A stretch of DNA of 64,000 bases from Seohaeicola_A nanhaiensis (GCF_042654245.1 NZ_JBHSGI010000024.1:1-64000), one strand, 5' to 3'. Counted from the first letter of the stretch, positions 1 to 7,805 are shown. The notes: generated by a model from the sequence alone, not told the origin. Translations and numbers: made by a program.

Positions 1-66
1 CGCTTCGCCATCCGCGAAGGCGGCCGCACCGTCGGTTCGGGCGTCGTCGCCAAGATCGTCAAGTAA
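1..66 (+). CDS. tuf: Elongation factor Tu, C-terminal fragment
   Basis: The window opens inside a reading frame whose last 21 residues end in GRTVGSGVVAKIVK, the typical C-terminus of EF-Tu domain 3. EF-Tu carries aminoacyl-tRNA to the ribosomal A site as a GTP complex. The start lies outside the window. Its place directly upstream of rpsJ is the classical tuf-S10 arrangement. Confidence 0.93.
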   Translation, partial: RFAIREGGRTVGSGVVAKIVK

Positions 67-246
67 GGCGGACCTTGTCCGCCGGTTGGATGGCCGGAGG
101 CTTTCTTCGAAGGTCTCCGGCGTGCCCGCACCGGACTAACGAAGGAGGCCCCCGCGGCCTCTGCCAAGAAAAAGAGGTTCGATGAGGGGCGGCGATGGGC
201 GCCGGCCCTCCTCTCAACCGGACATGCCCTCGAAGGGGACGACAAA
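67..246 (+). other. tuf-rpsJ intergenic leader with two hairpins
   Basis: This 180-base gap holds a perfect 7-bp hairpin directly after the tuf stop (67-73 with 77-83, loop CTT) and a second stem (94-99 with 115-120). Neither is followed by a clear T-run, so they look like processing or attenuation structures rather than strong terminators. No convincing sigma-70 promoter was recognised. Confidence 0.4.
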
Positions 247-567
247 ATGGCCATTCAAAGCCAAAACATCCGCATTCGGCTGAAGGCGTTCGACTATCGC
301 GTGCTGGACGCCAGCACCGCAGAGATCGTCAGCACCGCCAAGCGGACCGGCGCGCAGGTGCGCGGACCGATCCCGCTGCCGAACAAGATCGAGAAGTTCA
401 CGGTTCTGCGTGGGCCTCACATCGACAAGAAATCCCGCGACCAGTTCGAGATCCGCACCCACAAGCGGCTGCTCGACATCGTCGATCCGACCCCGCAGAC
501 GGTGGACGCGCTGATGAAGCTCGACCTCGCCGCCGGCGTGGACGTCGAGATCAAGCTGCAGTCGTAA
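247..567 (+). CDS. rpsJ: 30S ribosomal protein S10
   Basis: This 106-residue protein begins MAIQSQNIRIRLKAFDYRVLD and contains the conserved GPIPLPNKIEKFTVLRGPH segment of S10. S10 sits in the 30S head and, with NusB, also takes part in transcription antitermination. The length is close to the family's usual 102-105. The start is the ATG that gives the canonical N-terminus; longer frames in this region are shadows. It is the first gene of the S10 operon, 18 bases upstream of rplC. Confidence 0.98.
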   Translation: MAIQSQNIRIRLKAFDYRVLDASTAEIVSTAKRTGAQVRGPIPLPNKIEKFTVLRGPHIDKKSRDQFEIRTHKRLLDIVDPTPQTVDALMKLDLAAGVDVEIKLQS

Positions 568-585
568 TCAGGGAGGCGAGACGCG

Positions 586-1455
586 ATGTTGCGCTCTGGA
601 GTCATTGCTAAAAAAGTCGGTATGACGCGCCTCTTCATGGAAGACGGCCGTCAGGTTCCGGTGACCGTTCTGCAGCTCGACAACCTTCAGGTTGTCGCTC
701 AGCGCACGGCCGAGAAAGATGGATATACCGCAGTTCAGCTCGGTGCCGGCGCGGCCAAGGCCAAGCGGACCAGCGCCCCGATGCGCGGCCACTTTGCCGC
801 GGCAAAGGTCGAGCCCAAGCGGAAAGTGGCAGAGTTCCGGGTCGACCCCGAGAACCTGATTGGCGTCGGTGAGGAAATTACAGCCGACCACTACTTTGCG
901 GGCCAGTATGTCGATGTGGCCGGCACTTCAATCGGTAAAGGCTTTGCCGGTGTCATGAAGCGGCACAACTTCGGCGGCCTTCGGGCGTCGCACGGTGTGT
1001 CGGTCAGCCACCGCTCGCACGGGTCGGTCGGTCAGTGTCAGGATCCCGGCAAGATCTTCAAAGGAAAGAAGATGGCCGGTCACATGGGCACCGTCCGTGT
1101 CACCACCCAGAACCTGGAAGTGGTGCGCACCGATTCTGCCCGTGGCCTGATCATGGTCAAGGGCGCGGTCCCGGGTTCGAAGGGCGGTTGGGTGACGGTG
1201 AAGGACGCCGTCAAAAAACCGTTCCCCGAGAATGCGATCCTGCCGGCCGCTCTGCGTTCGGCTGCCGAAGAGGCCGCCAAGGCCGCTGAAGTAGCCGCCG
1301 CCGCCGCCGCCGCAGAGGCCGAAGCCGAAGCCAAGCGTCTTGCCGAAGAGCAGGCCGCCGCCGAAGCCGCCGCGCTGAAGGCCGCCGAGGAATCGGTCGC
1401 CGAGGACAAAGCCGGTGACGAAGCCGCCACCGAGAAGAAGGAAGGCGAAGAATGA
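586..1455 (+). CDS. rplC: 50S ribosomal protein L3 with long Ala/Glu tail
   Basis: The L3 core occupies residues 1 to about 217, including GSVGQCQDPGKIFKGKKM around Gln150, the glutamine methylated by PrmB in E. coli. L3 is an early 50S assembly protein near the peptidyl-transferase centre. Residues 218-289 form an Ala/Glu/Lys-rich, probably helical and then acidic tail absent from E. coli L3 (209 residues). Its stop overlaps the rplD start by 4 bases (ATGA), implying translational coupling. Confidence 0.97.
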   Translation: MLRSGVIAKKVGMTRLFMEDGRQVPVTVLQLDNLQVVAQRTAEKDGYTAVQLGAGAAKAKRTSAPMRGHFAAAKVEPKRKVAEFRVDPENLIGVGEEITADHYFAGQYVDVAGTSIGKGFAGVMKRHNFGGLRASHGVSVSHRSHGSVGQCQDPGKIFKGKKMAGHMGTVRVTTQNLEVVRTDSARGLIMVKGAVPGSKGGWVTVKDAVKKPFPENAILPAALRSAAEEAAKAAEVAAAAAAAEAEAEAKRLAEEQAAAEAAALKAAEESVAEDKAGDEAATEKKEGEE

Positions 1456-2069
1456 AACTCGACGTGATCAAGCTCGACGGCGCCAAGGCTGGCAGCGTCG
1501 ATCTGGACGAGGCCCTGTTCGGGCTGGAGCCGCGCGCCGACCTTCTGCACCGTGTGGTGCGCTGGCAGCGCAACAAGGCACAGGCCGGCACCCACTCGGT
1601 GCTGGGCAAGTCGGATGTCAGCTATTCGACCAAGAAGATCTATCGCCAGAAGGGCACCGGCGGCGCTCGCCACGGCTCCAAGAAGGCCCCGATCTTCCGT
1701 CACGGCGGCACCTACAAGGGCCCGACGCCGCGCAGCCACGGGCATGACCTGCCCAAGAAGGTGCGCAAACTCGGCCTGATGCATGCCCTCTCGGCCAAGG
1801 CCAAGGCGGGTGAGCTGGTGGTGATCGAAGCCGCCGAGGCCGCGGGCAAGACCGGCGCCCTCGCCAAGCAGATCGCCAGCCTCGGCTGGAAGCGCGCGCT
1901 CATCATCGATGGCGCCTCGGTCAACGAAGACTTCGCACGCGCCGCACGCAACATCGAAGGCCTGGACATCCTGCCGACGATGGGCGCCAACGTTTACGAC
2001 ATCCTCAAGCGTGACACCCTGGTGATCACCAAGGCGGGGATCGAAGCACTGGAGGCTCGTCTGAAATGA
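1452..2069 (+). CDS. rplD: 50S ribosomal protein L4
   Basis: This 205-residue protein has the L4 fold and the extended-loop region YRQKGTGGARHGSKKAPIF that lines the exit tunnel. In E. coli L4 represses its own operon through the S10 leader; no equivalent leader is recognised here. It overlaps both rplC and rplW by ATGA junctions, so the three genes are tightly coupled. Confidence 0.98.
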   Translation: MKLDVIKLDGAKAGSVDLDEALFGLEPRADLLHRVVRWQRNKAQAGTHSVLGKSDVSYSTKKIYRQKGTGGARHGSKKAPIFRHGGTYKGPTPRSHGHDLPKKVRKLGLMHALSAKAKAGELVVIEAAEAAGKTGALAKQIASLGWKRALIIDGASVNEDFARAARNIEGLDILPTMGANVYDILKRDTLVITKAGIEALEARLK

Positions 2070-2362
2070 GCGCGAAACCCCAGCACTATGATGTGATCCG
2101 CAAGCCGATCATCACCGAAAAGGCAACCATGGCGTCGGAAGCCAACGCCGTTGTCTTCGAGGTGGCGATGGACAGCACCAAGCCGCTGATCAAGGAAGCA
2201 GTGGAGACGCTGTTCAATGTCAAGGTGAAGGCCGTCAACACGACCATCACCAAGGGCAAGGTCAAGCGGTTCAAGGGCCGTCCGGGCACGCGTCGGGACG
2301 TCAAGAAGGCCTACGTGACGCTCGAAGAGGGCAACACGATCGACGTGACCACGGGTCTCTGA
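2066..2362 (+). CDS. rplW: 50S ribosomal protein L23
   Basis: This 98-residue protein contains the L23 signature IRKPIITEKATM near the N-terminus and a basic loop GKVKRFKGRPGTRRDVKKAYV. L23 surrounds the tunnel exit and docks trigger factor and SRP. It is the last gene before a strong terminator, unlike the usual order where rplB follows directly. Confidence 0.98.
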   Translation: MSAKPQHYDVIRKPIITEKATMASEANAVVFEVAMDSTKPLIKEAVETLFNVKVKAVNTTITKGKVKRFKGRPGTRRDVKKAYVTLEEGNTIDVTTGL

Positions 2363-2387
2363 GGCCACCTCCGTCCGTGAAATTGGA

Positions 2388-2417
2388 AGCCCCCGGCAAT
2401 GCCGGGGGTTTTCTTTT
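2388..2417 (+). terminator. Rho-independent terminator after rplW
   Basis: A GC-rich stem (GCCCCCGGC with GCCGGGGG around an AAT loop) is followed by TTTTCTTTTT. It ends the rpsJ-rplC-rplD-rplW transcript. The A-rich left flank is weak, so it mainly serves the plus strand, but it could also insulate the convergent SRPBCC gene. Confidence 0.88.
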
Positions 2418-2545
2418 TGCCGCGCGGTTCTGGCGGGGGCGCACTTTTGTTGGTTCGGAAGTTGCGTCGCAATGTCTTTGCTGTCGGTAAGCCCCCGTCG
2501 AAGGGGTCGCACAGGCGTAAATTCGGCATTACCTGCCAGCCTAGG

Positions 2546-2962
2546 TCACAAAGTCTCGGCGTAACGCTTGAAACTGTCCAGAATGGCCCGCCAGCCGTCC
2601 CTTTGCATCTCGACTGGGTGGGTGTCTTCGGCTTCGAAAACCGTCGTCACGCGCACGCCATCGCCTTCCGGCGTGAAATCGGTCTGCACCCGCCGGCCGT
2701 CACCGATGGTGTAGACCAGCCGTTCGCCGGGCTTGACCTCATTGTAGACAGCCTCGAAGTCGAAGCCAAAGCTCTTGTCCTTCGCCTCCATACGCGCCTG
2801 GTAGACTCCACCGACGCGCAGGTCGTTCTCAGCCCAAGGGCAGCACCAGTCGTCGCTCGCAAAGTTCCACTGGGTGATGTGGGCGGGCTCGGTATAGGCC
2901 CTCCACACAGTGTCGATCGGGGCCTTCACCAGCGCGTCTATCGTGATCGTCCCAGAATTCAT
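2546..2962 (-). CDS. SRPBCC / AHSA1-like domain protein
   Basis: This 138-residue protein matches the START-like SRPBCC (Aha1 C-terminal-like) superfamily: an N-terminal VKAPIDTVWRAYTEP strand-helix, WNFASDDWCCP, the central GERLVYTIGDGR strands, and the C-terminal helix WRAILDSFKRYAETL. Such proteins bind hydrophobic ligands, and the specific ligand cannot be read from sequence. The start at 2962 is preceded by GGGAG at good spacing; an in-frame start 14 codons upstream lacks this. It lies antisense inside the ribosomal cluster, between rplW and rplB, which is not its usual context. Confidence 0.85.
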   Translation of the reverse strand: MNSGTITIDALVKAPIDTVWRAYTEPAHITQWNFASDDWCCPWAENDLRVGGVYQARMEAKDKSFGFDFEAVYNEVKPGERLVYTIGDGRRVQTDFTPEGDGVRVTTVFEAEDTHPVEMQRDGWRAILDSFKRYAETL

Positions 2963-3232
2963 GGCCCGTTCTCCCAAACCGCTCGCGCGTGATCCTAGCA
3001 TCACCCCGGCGTATTCCCAGCCTGCCTGGGCGTCTCGGCAATAAATCGCGGTGAACCTATGGACAGGGCAGGGGCGCTCTGTTACCTGACCGCAGTCGCG
3101 CGGCCCCGGATTCGTTCCGGGGCCTGTGACTTTATACGAACCGGGGACCTTCGGGGCCCTATACCACGGGCCTCAGGGCCTCAAACATAGCGGTGGGGAT
3201 ACCCGCCGCAAAGCTAACGGAAGACAGAAAGC
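2963..3232 (+). promoter_or_regulatory. Divergent intergenic region and structured rplB leader
   Basis: This 270-base region separates the minus-strand SRPBCC gene from rplB and must hold start signals for both. A perfect 9-bp hairpin (3102-3110 with 3116-3124, loop TTCGT) without a T-run lies in the rplB-proximal half, followed by a GGGGCCC-rich segment. I could not identify a confident -35/-10 pair. An rplB promoter here is inferred from the upstream terminator. Confidence 0.4.
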
Positions 3233-4075
3233 ATGGCACTCAAGTCGTATAAGCCGACGACGCCGGGCCAGCGCGGGCTGGTGCTGATCGACCGTTCGGA
3301 GCTGTACAAGGGCCGTCCTGTCAAATCCCTCACCGAGGGTTTGAACAAGCACGGTGGCCGTAACAACACCGGACGGATCACGATGCGCCGCCAGGGCGGC
3401 GGGGCAAAACGCCTCTATCGGATCGTCGATTTCAAGCGCGCCAAACTCGACGTGGCCGCTACCGTGGAACGGATCGAATACGACCCGAACCGCACCGCCT
3501 TCATCGCGCTGGTGAAGTATGAGGATGGTGAGCAGACCTATATCCTTGCGCCCCAGCGTCTCGCCATTGGCGATCAGGTGATCGCCTCGGCCAAGGCCGA
3601 CATCAAGCCCGGTAACGCGATGCCCTTCTCGGGTATGCCGATCGGCACGATCGTCCACAACATCGAGATGAAACCCGGCAAGGGCGGCCAGATCGCACGC
3701 GCCGCGGGCACCTACGCCCAGTTCGTCGGCCGTGACGGCGGCTATGCGCAGATCCGCCTGTCCTCGGGCGAACTCCGCATGGTTCGTCAGGAGTGCATGG
3801 CCACCGTCGGTGCCGTCTCGAACCCGGACAACAGCAACCAGAACATCGGCAAGGCTGGCCGCAACCGGCACCTTGGCAAGCGCCCCGCCGTCCGCGGCGT
3901 CGCGATGAACCCGATCGACCACCCGCACGGCGGTGGTGAAGGCCGCACCTCGGGTGGCCGTCACCCGGTGACCCCGTGGGGCAAGCCGACCAAGGGTGCC
4001 AAGACCCGCAATCGCAACAAGGCGTCCAGCAAGCTGATCATCCGGTCGCGGCACGCCAAGAAGAAGGGGCGCTAA
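3233..4075 (+). CDS. rplB: 50S ribosomal protein L2
   Basis: This 280-residue protein has full-length L2 features: the N-terminal KSYKPTTPGQRG, the central SH3-like/OB domains, and the C-terminal MNPIDHPHGGGEGR loop containing the histidine near the peptidyl-transferase centre. L2 is needed for subunit association. A purine-rich GGAAGACAGAAAGC precedes the ATG. Its stop abuts the rpsS start. It appears to head a new transcript rather than continue from rplW. Confidence 0.98.
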   Translation: MALKSYKPTTPGQRGLVLIDRSELYKGRPVKSLTEGLNKHGGRNNTGRITMRRQGGGAKRLYRIVDFKRAKLDVAATVERIEYDPNRTAFIALVKYEDGEQTYILAPQRLAIGDQVIASAKADIKPGNAMPFSGMPIGTIVHNIEMKPGKGGQIARAAGTYAQFVGRDGGYAQIRLSSGELRMVRQECMATVGAVSNPDNSNQNIGKAGRNRHLGKRPAVRGVAMNPIDHPHGGGEGRTSGGRHPVTPWGKPTKGAKTRNRNKASSKLIIRSRHAKKKGR

Positions 4076-4354
4076 ATGTCTCGCTCTGTCTGGAAAGGTC
4101 CCTTCGTCGACGCCTATGTGTTGAAGAAGGCCGAAGCGGCCCGCGAAGGCGGCCGTCACGATGTCATCAAAATCTGGTCGCGCCGCTCGACGATCCTGCC
4201 CCAGTTCGTGGGCCTGACGTTTGGCGTCTACAACGGCAAGAAGCATATTCCCGTCAACGTCTCCGAAGACATGATCGGTCAGAAGTTCGGTGAGTATTCG
4301 CCGACCCGGACCTATTACGGTCACGCGGCCGACAAGAAAGCGAAGCGGAAGTAA
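4076..4354 (+). CDS. rpsS: 30S ribosomal protein S19
   Basis: This 92-residue protein begins MSRSVWKGPFVDAYVLKKAE and ends with the basic AADKKAKRK tail typical of S19. S19 binds 16S rRNA in the 30S head beside S13. It starts immediately after the rplB stop with no gap, which suggests coupled translation. Confidence 0.98.
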   Translation: MSRSVWKGPFVDAYVLKKAEAAREGGRHDVIKIWSRRSTILPQFVGLTFGVYNGKKHIPVNVSEDMIGQKFGEYSPTRTYYGHAADKKAKRK

Positions 4355-4357
4355 GTC

Positions 4358-4738
4358 ATGGGCAAGGAAAAGAACCCCCGCCGCGTGGCTGACAACGAAG
4401 CAATGGCCAAACTGCGCATGCTTCGCACCAGCCCGCAAAAGCTGAACCTGGTCGCCGCAATGATCCGCGGCAAGAAGGTCGACAAGGCGCTGAGCGACCT
4501 GACCTTCTCGAAGAAGCGGATTGCCGAGGACGTGAAGAAATGCCTTCAGTCCGCGATCGCCAACGCCGAGAACAACCATAACCTGGACGTCGACGAACTC
4601 GTCGTCGCCGAGGCCTATGTCGGCAAGAACATGGTGCTCAAGCGTGGCCGTCCCCGGGCACGTGGCCGCTATGGCCGCATCCTGAAGCCGTTTTCGGAAC
4701 TGACGATCAAGGTGCGTCAAGTCGAGGAGCAAGCCTGA
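4358..4738 (+). CDS. rplV: 50S ribosomal protein L22
   Basis: This 126-residue protein carries the L22 motifs LRTSPQKLNLVAAMIRGK and LKRGRPRARGRYGRI; the latter is the beta-hairpin that reaches into the exit tunnel, where macrolide-resistance changes occur in other bacteria. A short N-terminal extension MGKEKNPRRVADNEA precedes the core. Its stop overlaps the rpsC start (TGATG). Confidence 0.98.
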   Translation: MGKEKNPRRVADNEAMAKLRMLRTSPQKLNLVAAMIRGKKVDKALSDLTFSKKRIAEDVKKCLQSAIANAENNHNLDVDELVVAEAYVGKNMVLKRGRPRARGRYGRILKPFSELTIKVRQVEEQA

Positions 4739-5448
4739 TGGGTAACAAAGTCAATCCGGTCGGCATGCGCCTTCAGGTCAACCGCACCTGGGACAGCCGT
4801 TGGTACGCCGACACCAAGGATTACGGCGATCTTCTTCTCGAAGATCTCAAGATCCGCGCATTCATCCATGAAGAATGCAAACAGGCCGGCATCGCCCGCG
4901 TGATCATCGAACGCCCGCACAAGAAGTGCCGGGTCACGATCCACGCGGCTCGTCCGGGTGTCATCATCGGCAAGAAAGGCGCGGACATCGAGACGCTTCG
5001 CAAGAAGATCGCGTCGATGACCAAGTCGGAACTGCACCTCAACATCGTCGAGGTCCGCAAGCCCGAACTGGACGCCCGCCTGGTCGGCGAGAGCATCGCC
5101 CAGCAGCTGGAACGCCGTGTGTCCTTCCGCCGCGCCATGAAGCGCGCCGTGCAGAACGCCATGCGGATGGGTGCGCTCGGCATTCGGGTCAACGTTTCGG
5201 GCCGCCTCGGCGGGGCCGAGATCGCCCGGACCGAGTGGTATCGCGAGGGCCGCGTGCCCCTGCACACCCTGCGTGCCGACATCGACTATGCACATGTCGA
5301 GGCCATGACCGCCTACGGGATCATCGGGATCAAGACCTGGATCTTCAAGGGCGAGATCATGGAGCACGATCCCGCTGCGCGTGACCGCAAGACGCAGGAA
5401 CTGCAGGATGGCCCCGCACCGCGCGGCGCCGCCGGCGGTCGCCGGTAA
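4738..5448 (+). CDS. rpsC: 30S ribosomal protein S3
   Basis: This 236-residue protein has an N-terminal type II KH domain with the GKKG loop at residues 78-81 and the C-terminal S3 domain (GRLGGAEIARTEWYREGRVP). S3 lies at the mRNA entry channel and contributes to the ribosomal helicase function. It overlaps rplV by one base, and rplP follows after 12 bases. Confidence 0.98.
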   Translation: MGNKVNPVGMRLQVNRTWDSRWYADTKDYGDLLLEDLKIRAFIHEECKQAGIARVIIERPHKKCRVTIHAARPGVIIGKKGADIETLRKKIASMTKSELHLNIVEVRKPELDARLVGESIAQQLERRVSFRRAMKRAVQNAMRMGALGIRVNVSGRLGGAEIARTEWYREGRVPLHTLRADIDYAHVEAMTAYGIIGIKTWIFKGEIMEHDPAARDRKTQELQDGPAPRGAAGGRR

Positions 5449-5460
5449 GGAGTAGAACAG

Positions 5461-5874
5461 ATGCTTCAACCAAAGCGTACGAAATTCCGCAAACAGCACA
5501 AGGGCCGTATCCACGGCGAGGCGAAGGGCGGAAGCGACCTGAACTTCGGCAGCTTCGGCCTGAAGGCGCTGCAACCCGAACGCGTCACCGCGCGTCAGAT
5601 CGAGGCCGCACGGCGGGCGCTCACGCGCCACATGAAACGCCAGGGCCGCGTCTGGATCCGGATTTTCCCGGATGTTCCGGTGACCTCCAAGCCCACCGAA
5701 GTCCGGATGGGTAAGGGTAAGGGTTCGGTCGACTATTGGGCCTGCCGGGTGAAACCGGGCCGGATCATGTTCGAACTCGACGGCGTCGACGAGGAAATCG
5801 CCCGCGAGGCCCTGCGCCTTGCGGCGATGAAACTCCCGATCAAGACCCGCGTCGTGCACCGCGAAGACTGGTAA
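5461..5874 (+). CDS. rplP: 50S ribosomal protein L16
   Basis: This 137-residue protein begins MLQPKRTKFRKQHKGRIHGE and contains VRMGKGKGSVDYW. Arg82 in that motif corresponds to E. coli L16 Arg81, which the oxygenase YcfD/RoxA hydroxylates. L16 helps position tRNA at the A site. It ends the rplB-rpsS-rplV-rpsC-rplP run, and a terminator follows. Confidence 0.98.
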   Translation: MLQPKRTKFRKQHKGRIHGEAKGGSDLNFGSFGLKALQPERVTARQIEAARRALTRHMKRQGRVWIRIFPDVPVTSKPTEVRMGKGKGSVDYWACRVKPGRIMFELDGVDEEIAREALRLAAMKLPIKTRVVHREDW

Positions 5875-5941
5875 AACCTCGCGCAGCGCGGTTCAGCGGG
5901 TTTCGAGGAATCCGGGGTCCGCGCGCCGATGAACAGTAAGA

Positions 5942-5975
5942 GCCCCCGCCGAAGCGTTCGGCGGGGGTTTTGTTT
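5942..5975 (+). terminator. Rho-independent terminator after rplP
   Basis: An 11-12-bp stem, GCCCCCGCCGAA with TTCGGCGGGGG around a short loop, is followed by TTTTGTTTT. It separates rplP from the oxygenase-like gene, so rpmC and its followers need another promoter or read-through. Confidence 0.9.
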
Positions 5976-6083
5976 TCCGACTAGCATCTGGCCAGCGGGA
6001 CGCGTCAAGAACCGTCGGAAGAGAGCGAAAGGGCCAGCTGGAGTGCTCTCGCCAAATTCCGGAACCTGCTGTATGTCACCGCC

Positions 6084-6704
6084 ATGGCTCAGATCGATTC
6101 ACTCTTCGTCACCCGTTTTTATCGCGCGCAACTGTCCGAGCAGGGCAAGCCGGTGGATCTGGACGAGTTGGAAAACTCGTGTCTGTCGATTGCAGAGGAC
6201 GACGAGGCCGGCCAGAAATGGTGCGAAAAGAACGGCTATCCGGGCTACACCAGCTACGCCTCGCTCGCAGACCTGGCCTGGCGCTTTCCGGTCTTCAAGG
6301 AGCTGGTGAAGGTGCTCGACAAACACGTCGCGGCCTTCGTCAAGGAACTGCAATTCGATCTCGGCGGCCAGAAGGTCAAGCTCGACTCGCTCTGGATCAA
6401 CATCCTGCCTCCCGGAGGGGTGCATACTTCACACATCCATCCTCACAGCGTGATCAGCGGCACGACCTATGTCGCGGTGCCCGAGGGCGCCAGCGCGCTC
6501 AAGCTCGAGGACCCGCGGCTGCCGATGATGATGGCCGCCCCACCACGTCGCAAGAAGGCGGACCCCGAGCTACGCCCCTTCGTCTACGCTGCGCCGCTGC
6601 CGGGGGAGGTGTTCCTCTGGGAAAGCTGGCTGCGCCACGAGGTGCCGGTGAACATGTCCGACGAAGACCGGATTTCGGTCAGCTTCAACTACGGCTGGGG
6701 CTAG
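6084..6704 (+). CDS. Putative 2OG-Fe(II) oxygenase (TIGR02466-like)
   Basis: This 206-residue protein resembles the TIGR02466 group of the 2-oxoglutarate/Fe(II) oxygenase superfamily. It shows WINILPPGGVHTSHIHPHS (His114, 117, 119 and 121) followed by SGTTYV, and near the C-terminus WLRHEVPVN (His185) and DRISVSFNYGWG (Arg196), the likely distal iron ligand and 2OG-binding Arg. The classical HxD is not obvious because a His-rich segment replaces it. The substrate is unknown. It sits between rplP and rpmC, an unusual place. Confidence 0.72.
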   Translation: MAQIDSLFVTRFYRAQLSEQGKPVDLDELENSCLSIAEDDEAGQKWCEKNGYPGYTSYASLADLAWRFPVFKELVKVLDKHVAAFVKELQFDLGGQKVKLDSLWINILPPGGVHTSHIHPHSVISGTTYVAVPEGASALKLEDPRLPMMMAAPPRRKKADPELRPFVYAAPLPGEVFLWESWLRHEVPVNMSDEDRISVSFNYGWG

Positions 6705-6710
6705 GGCTGT

Positions 6711-6769
6711 GTAGGGTGGGCGATTCCGCTCACCTTGGCCGGGAAAGGTGGGCAGATTGCGCACCCTAC
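6711..6769. repeat. REP-like palindrome, imperfect copy
   Basis: The element starts GTAGGGTGGGCGATTCC and ends GGCAGATTGCGCACCCTAC, forming an imperfect inverted repeat with about 20-26-base arms around CTTGGCCGGGAAAG. It shares its arm sequence with the perfect copy at 10326-10373. A GTAG head with an adjoining palindrome is the hallmark of REP elements recognised by RAYT transposases. It lies just after the oxygenase-like gene, upstream of rpmC. Confidence 0.75.
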
Positions 6770-6909
6770 GCGACAACGGGCATGAAGGGCTTGCCATCCC
6801 CGCCAATCCCGCCTATAGGGGCCGCTCATCCATGTACTCCACTGGAATCAGGGTGACCCTCGCGCATGAGGCAAGGGGCCTTCCGGTGATGTTGAAAGGA
6901 GTTTGGCGC

Positions 6910-7116
6910 ATGAACGCCAAGGAACTGCACGACAAGACCCCGGACCAGCTCCGCGAGGAACTGGCCAACCTGAAGAAGGAAAGCTTCAACCTGCGTTTCC
7001 AGCAGGCCACCGGCCAGCTGGAAAACCCGGCCCGGATCCGCGCCGCCCGCCGCAACGCGGCCCGCGTGCTGACCGTGCTGAACCAGAAGGCCGCCGCTGC
7101 GGCCGCGCAGGAATAA
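6910..7116 (+). CDS. rpmC: 50S ribosomal protein L29
   Basis: This 68-residue protein has the two-helix L29 pattern: MNAKELHDKTPDQLREELAN then ESFNLRFQQATGQLENPARI. L29 lies near the tunnel exit beside L23. The start at 6910 is supported by GAAAGGAG about eight bases upstream; a longer in-frame extension is not L29-like. It is the first gene of the second half of the spc block. Confidence 0.97.
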   Translation: MNAKELHDKTPDQLREELANLKKESFNLRFQQATGQLENPARIRAARRNAARVLTVLNQKAAAAAAQE

Positions 7117-7129
7117 GGAGTTTTCGAAG

Positions 7130-7360
7130 ATGCCCAAGCGTATCCTGCAAGGCACCGTGACCAGCAACGCCAACGAGCAGACCATCACCGTTCTGGTCGA
7201 GCGTCGCTTTACCCATCCGGTTCTGAAGAAAACCGTCCGTCGGTCCAAGAAGTATCGGGCCCACGACGAAAAGAACGCATTCAACGTGGGCGACACCGTC
7301 CGCATCATCGAATGCGCTCCGAAGTCGAAAACCAAGCGCTGGGAGGTGCTGGAGGCGTAA
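7130..7360 (+). CDS. rpsQ: 30S ribosomal protein S17
   Basis: This 76-residue OB-fold protein begins MPKRILQGTVTSNANEQTIT and contains RRFTHPVLKKTVRRSKKYRAHDE, the S17 signature. It is a primary 16S rRNA binder in the 30S body. AAGGAG lies upstream of the ATG. Confidence 0.97.
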   Translation: MPKRILQGTVTSNANEQTITVLVERRFTHPVLKKTVRRSKKYRAHDEKNAFNVGDTVRIIECAPKSKTKRWEVLEA

Positions 7361-7391
7361 GTCTTCAACACACCCGGTTTGAGCGAAACCC

Positions 7392-7418
7392 TGGGGGCAA
7401 TAACCAGAACAGCCCCCA
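7392..7418 (+). other. Hairpin in the rpsQ-rplN gap
   Basis: TGGGGGC (7392-7398) pairs perfectly with GCCCCCA (7412-7418) across a 13-base loop in the 76-base gap. No T-run follows, so it is more likely an mRNA processing or stability element than a full terminator. Confidence 0.4.
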
Positions 7419-7436
7419 AAGGTCGGGAGAAACCAA

Positions 7437-7805
7437 ATGATCCAGATGCAGACCAATCTGGATGTCGCTGACAACTCCGGCGCCCGCCGAGTTCAGTGCA
7501 TCAAGGTCCTCGGTGGGTCGCATCGGCGCTACGCGTCGGTTGGCGACATCATCGTGGTATCGGTCAAGGAAGCGATTCCGCGCGGCCGCGTGAAAAAGGG
7601 TGACGTCCGCAAGGCCGTTGTCGTTCGCACCGCCAAGGAAGTCCGCCGTGAGGATGGCACGTCCATCCGCTTTGACCGCAACGCCGCGGTCATCATCAAC
7701 AACAACATGGAGCCGATCGGCACCCGTATCTTCGGGCCGGTGGTGCGCGAACTGCGCGCCAAGAACTTCATGAAAATCATCTCGCTGGCTCCGGAGGTGC
7801 TCTGA
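7437..7805 (+). CDS. rplN: 50S ribosomal protein L14
   Basis: This 122-residue protein matches L14 in length and start (MIQMQTNLDVADNSGARRVQ) and carries the conserved GDIIVVSVKEAIPRGRVKKG region. L14 forms an inter-subunit bridge and is the docking site of the silencing factor RsfS. GGGAGAAACCAA precedes the ATG. Its stop overlaps rplX (TGATG). Confidence 0.98.
   Translation: MIQMQTNLDVADNSGARRVQCIKVLGGSHRRYASVGDIIVVSVKEAIPRGRVKKGDVRKAVVVRTAKEVRREDGTSIRFDRNAAVIINNNMEPIGTRIFGPVVRELRAKNFMKIISLAPEVL

Noticed and set aside
1080..1784. Minus-strand open frame opposite the rplC tail
   Set aside because: Its Ala/Ser-rich sequence is the complement of the GCC-rich L3 tail. It has no ribosome-binding site or family features.
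3173..4732. 519-residue open frame on the minus strand across rplB, rpsS and rplV
   Set aside because: It is antisense to three certain ribosomal genes, has low-complexity His/Gly/Asp composition typical of a GC-rich shadow frame, and no family match.
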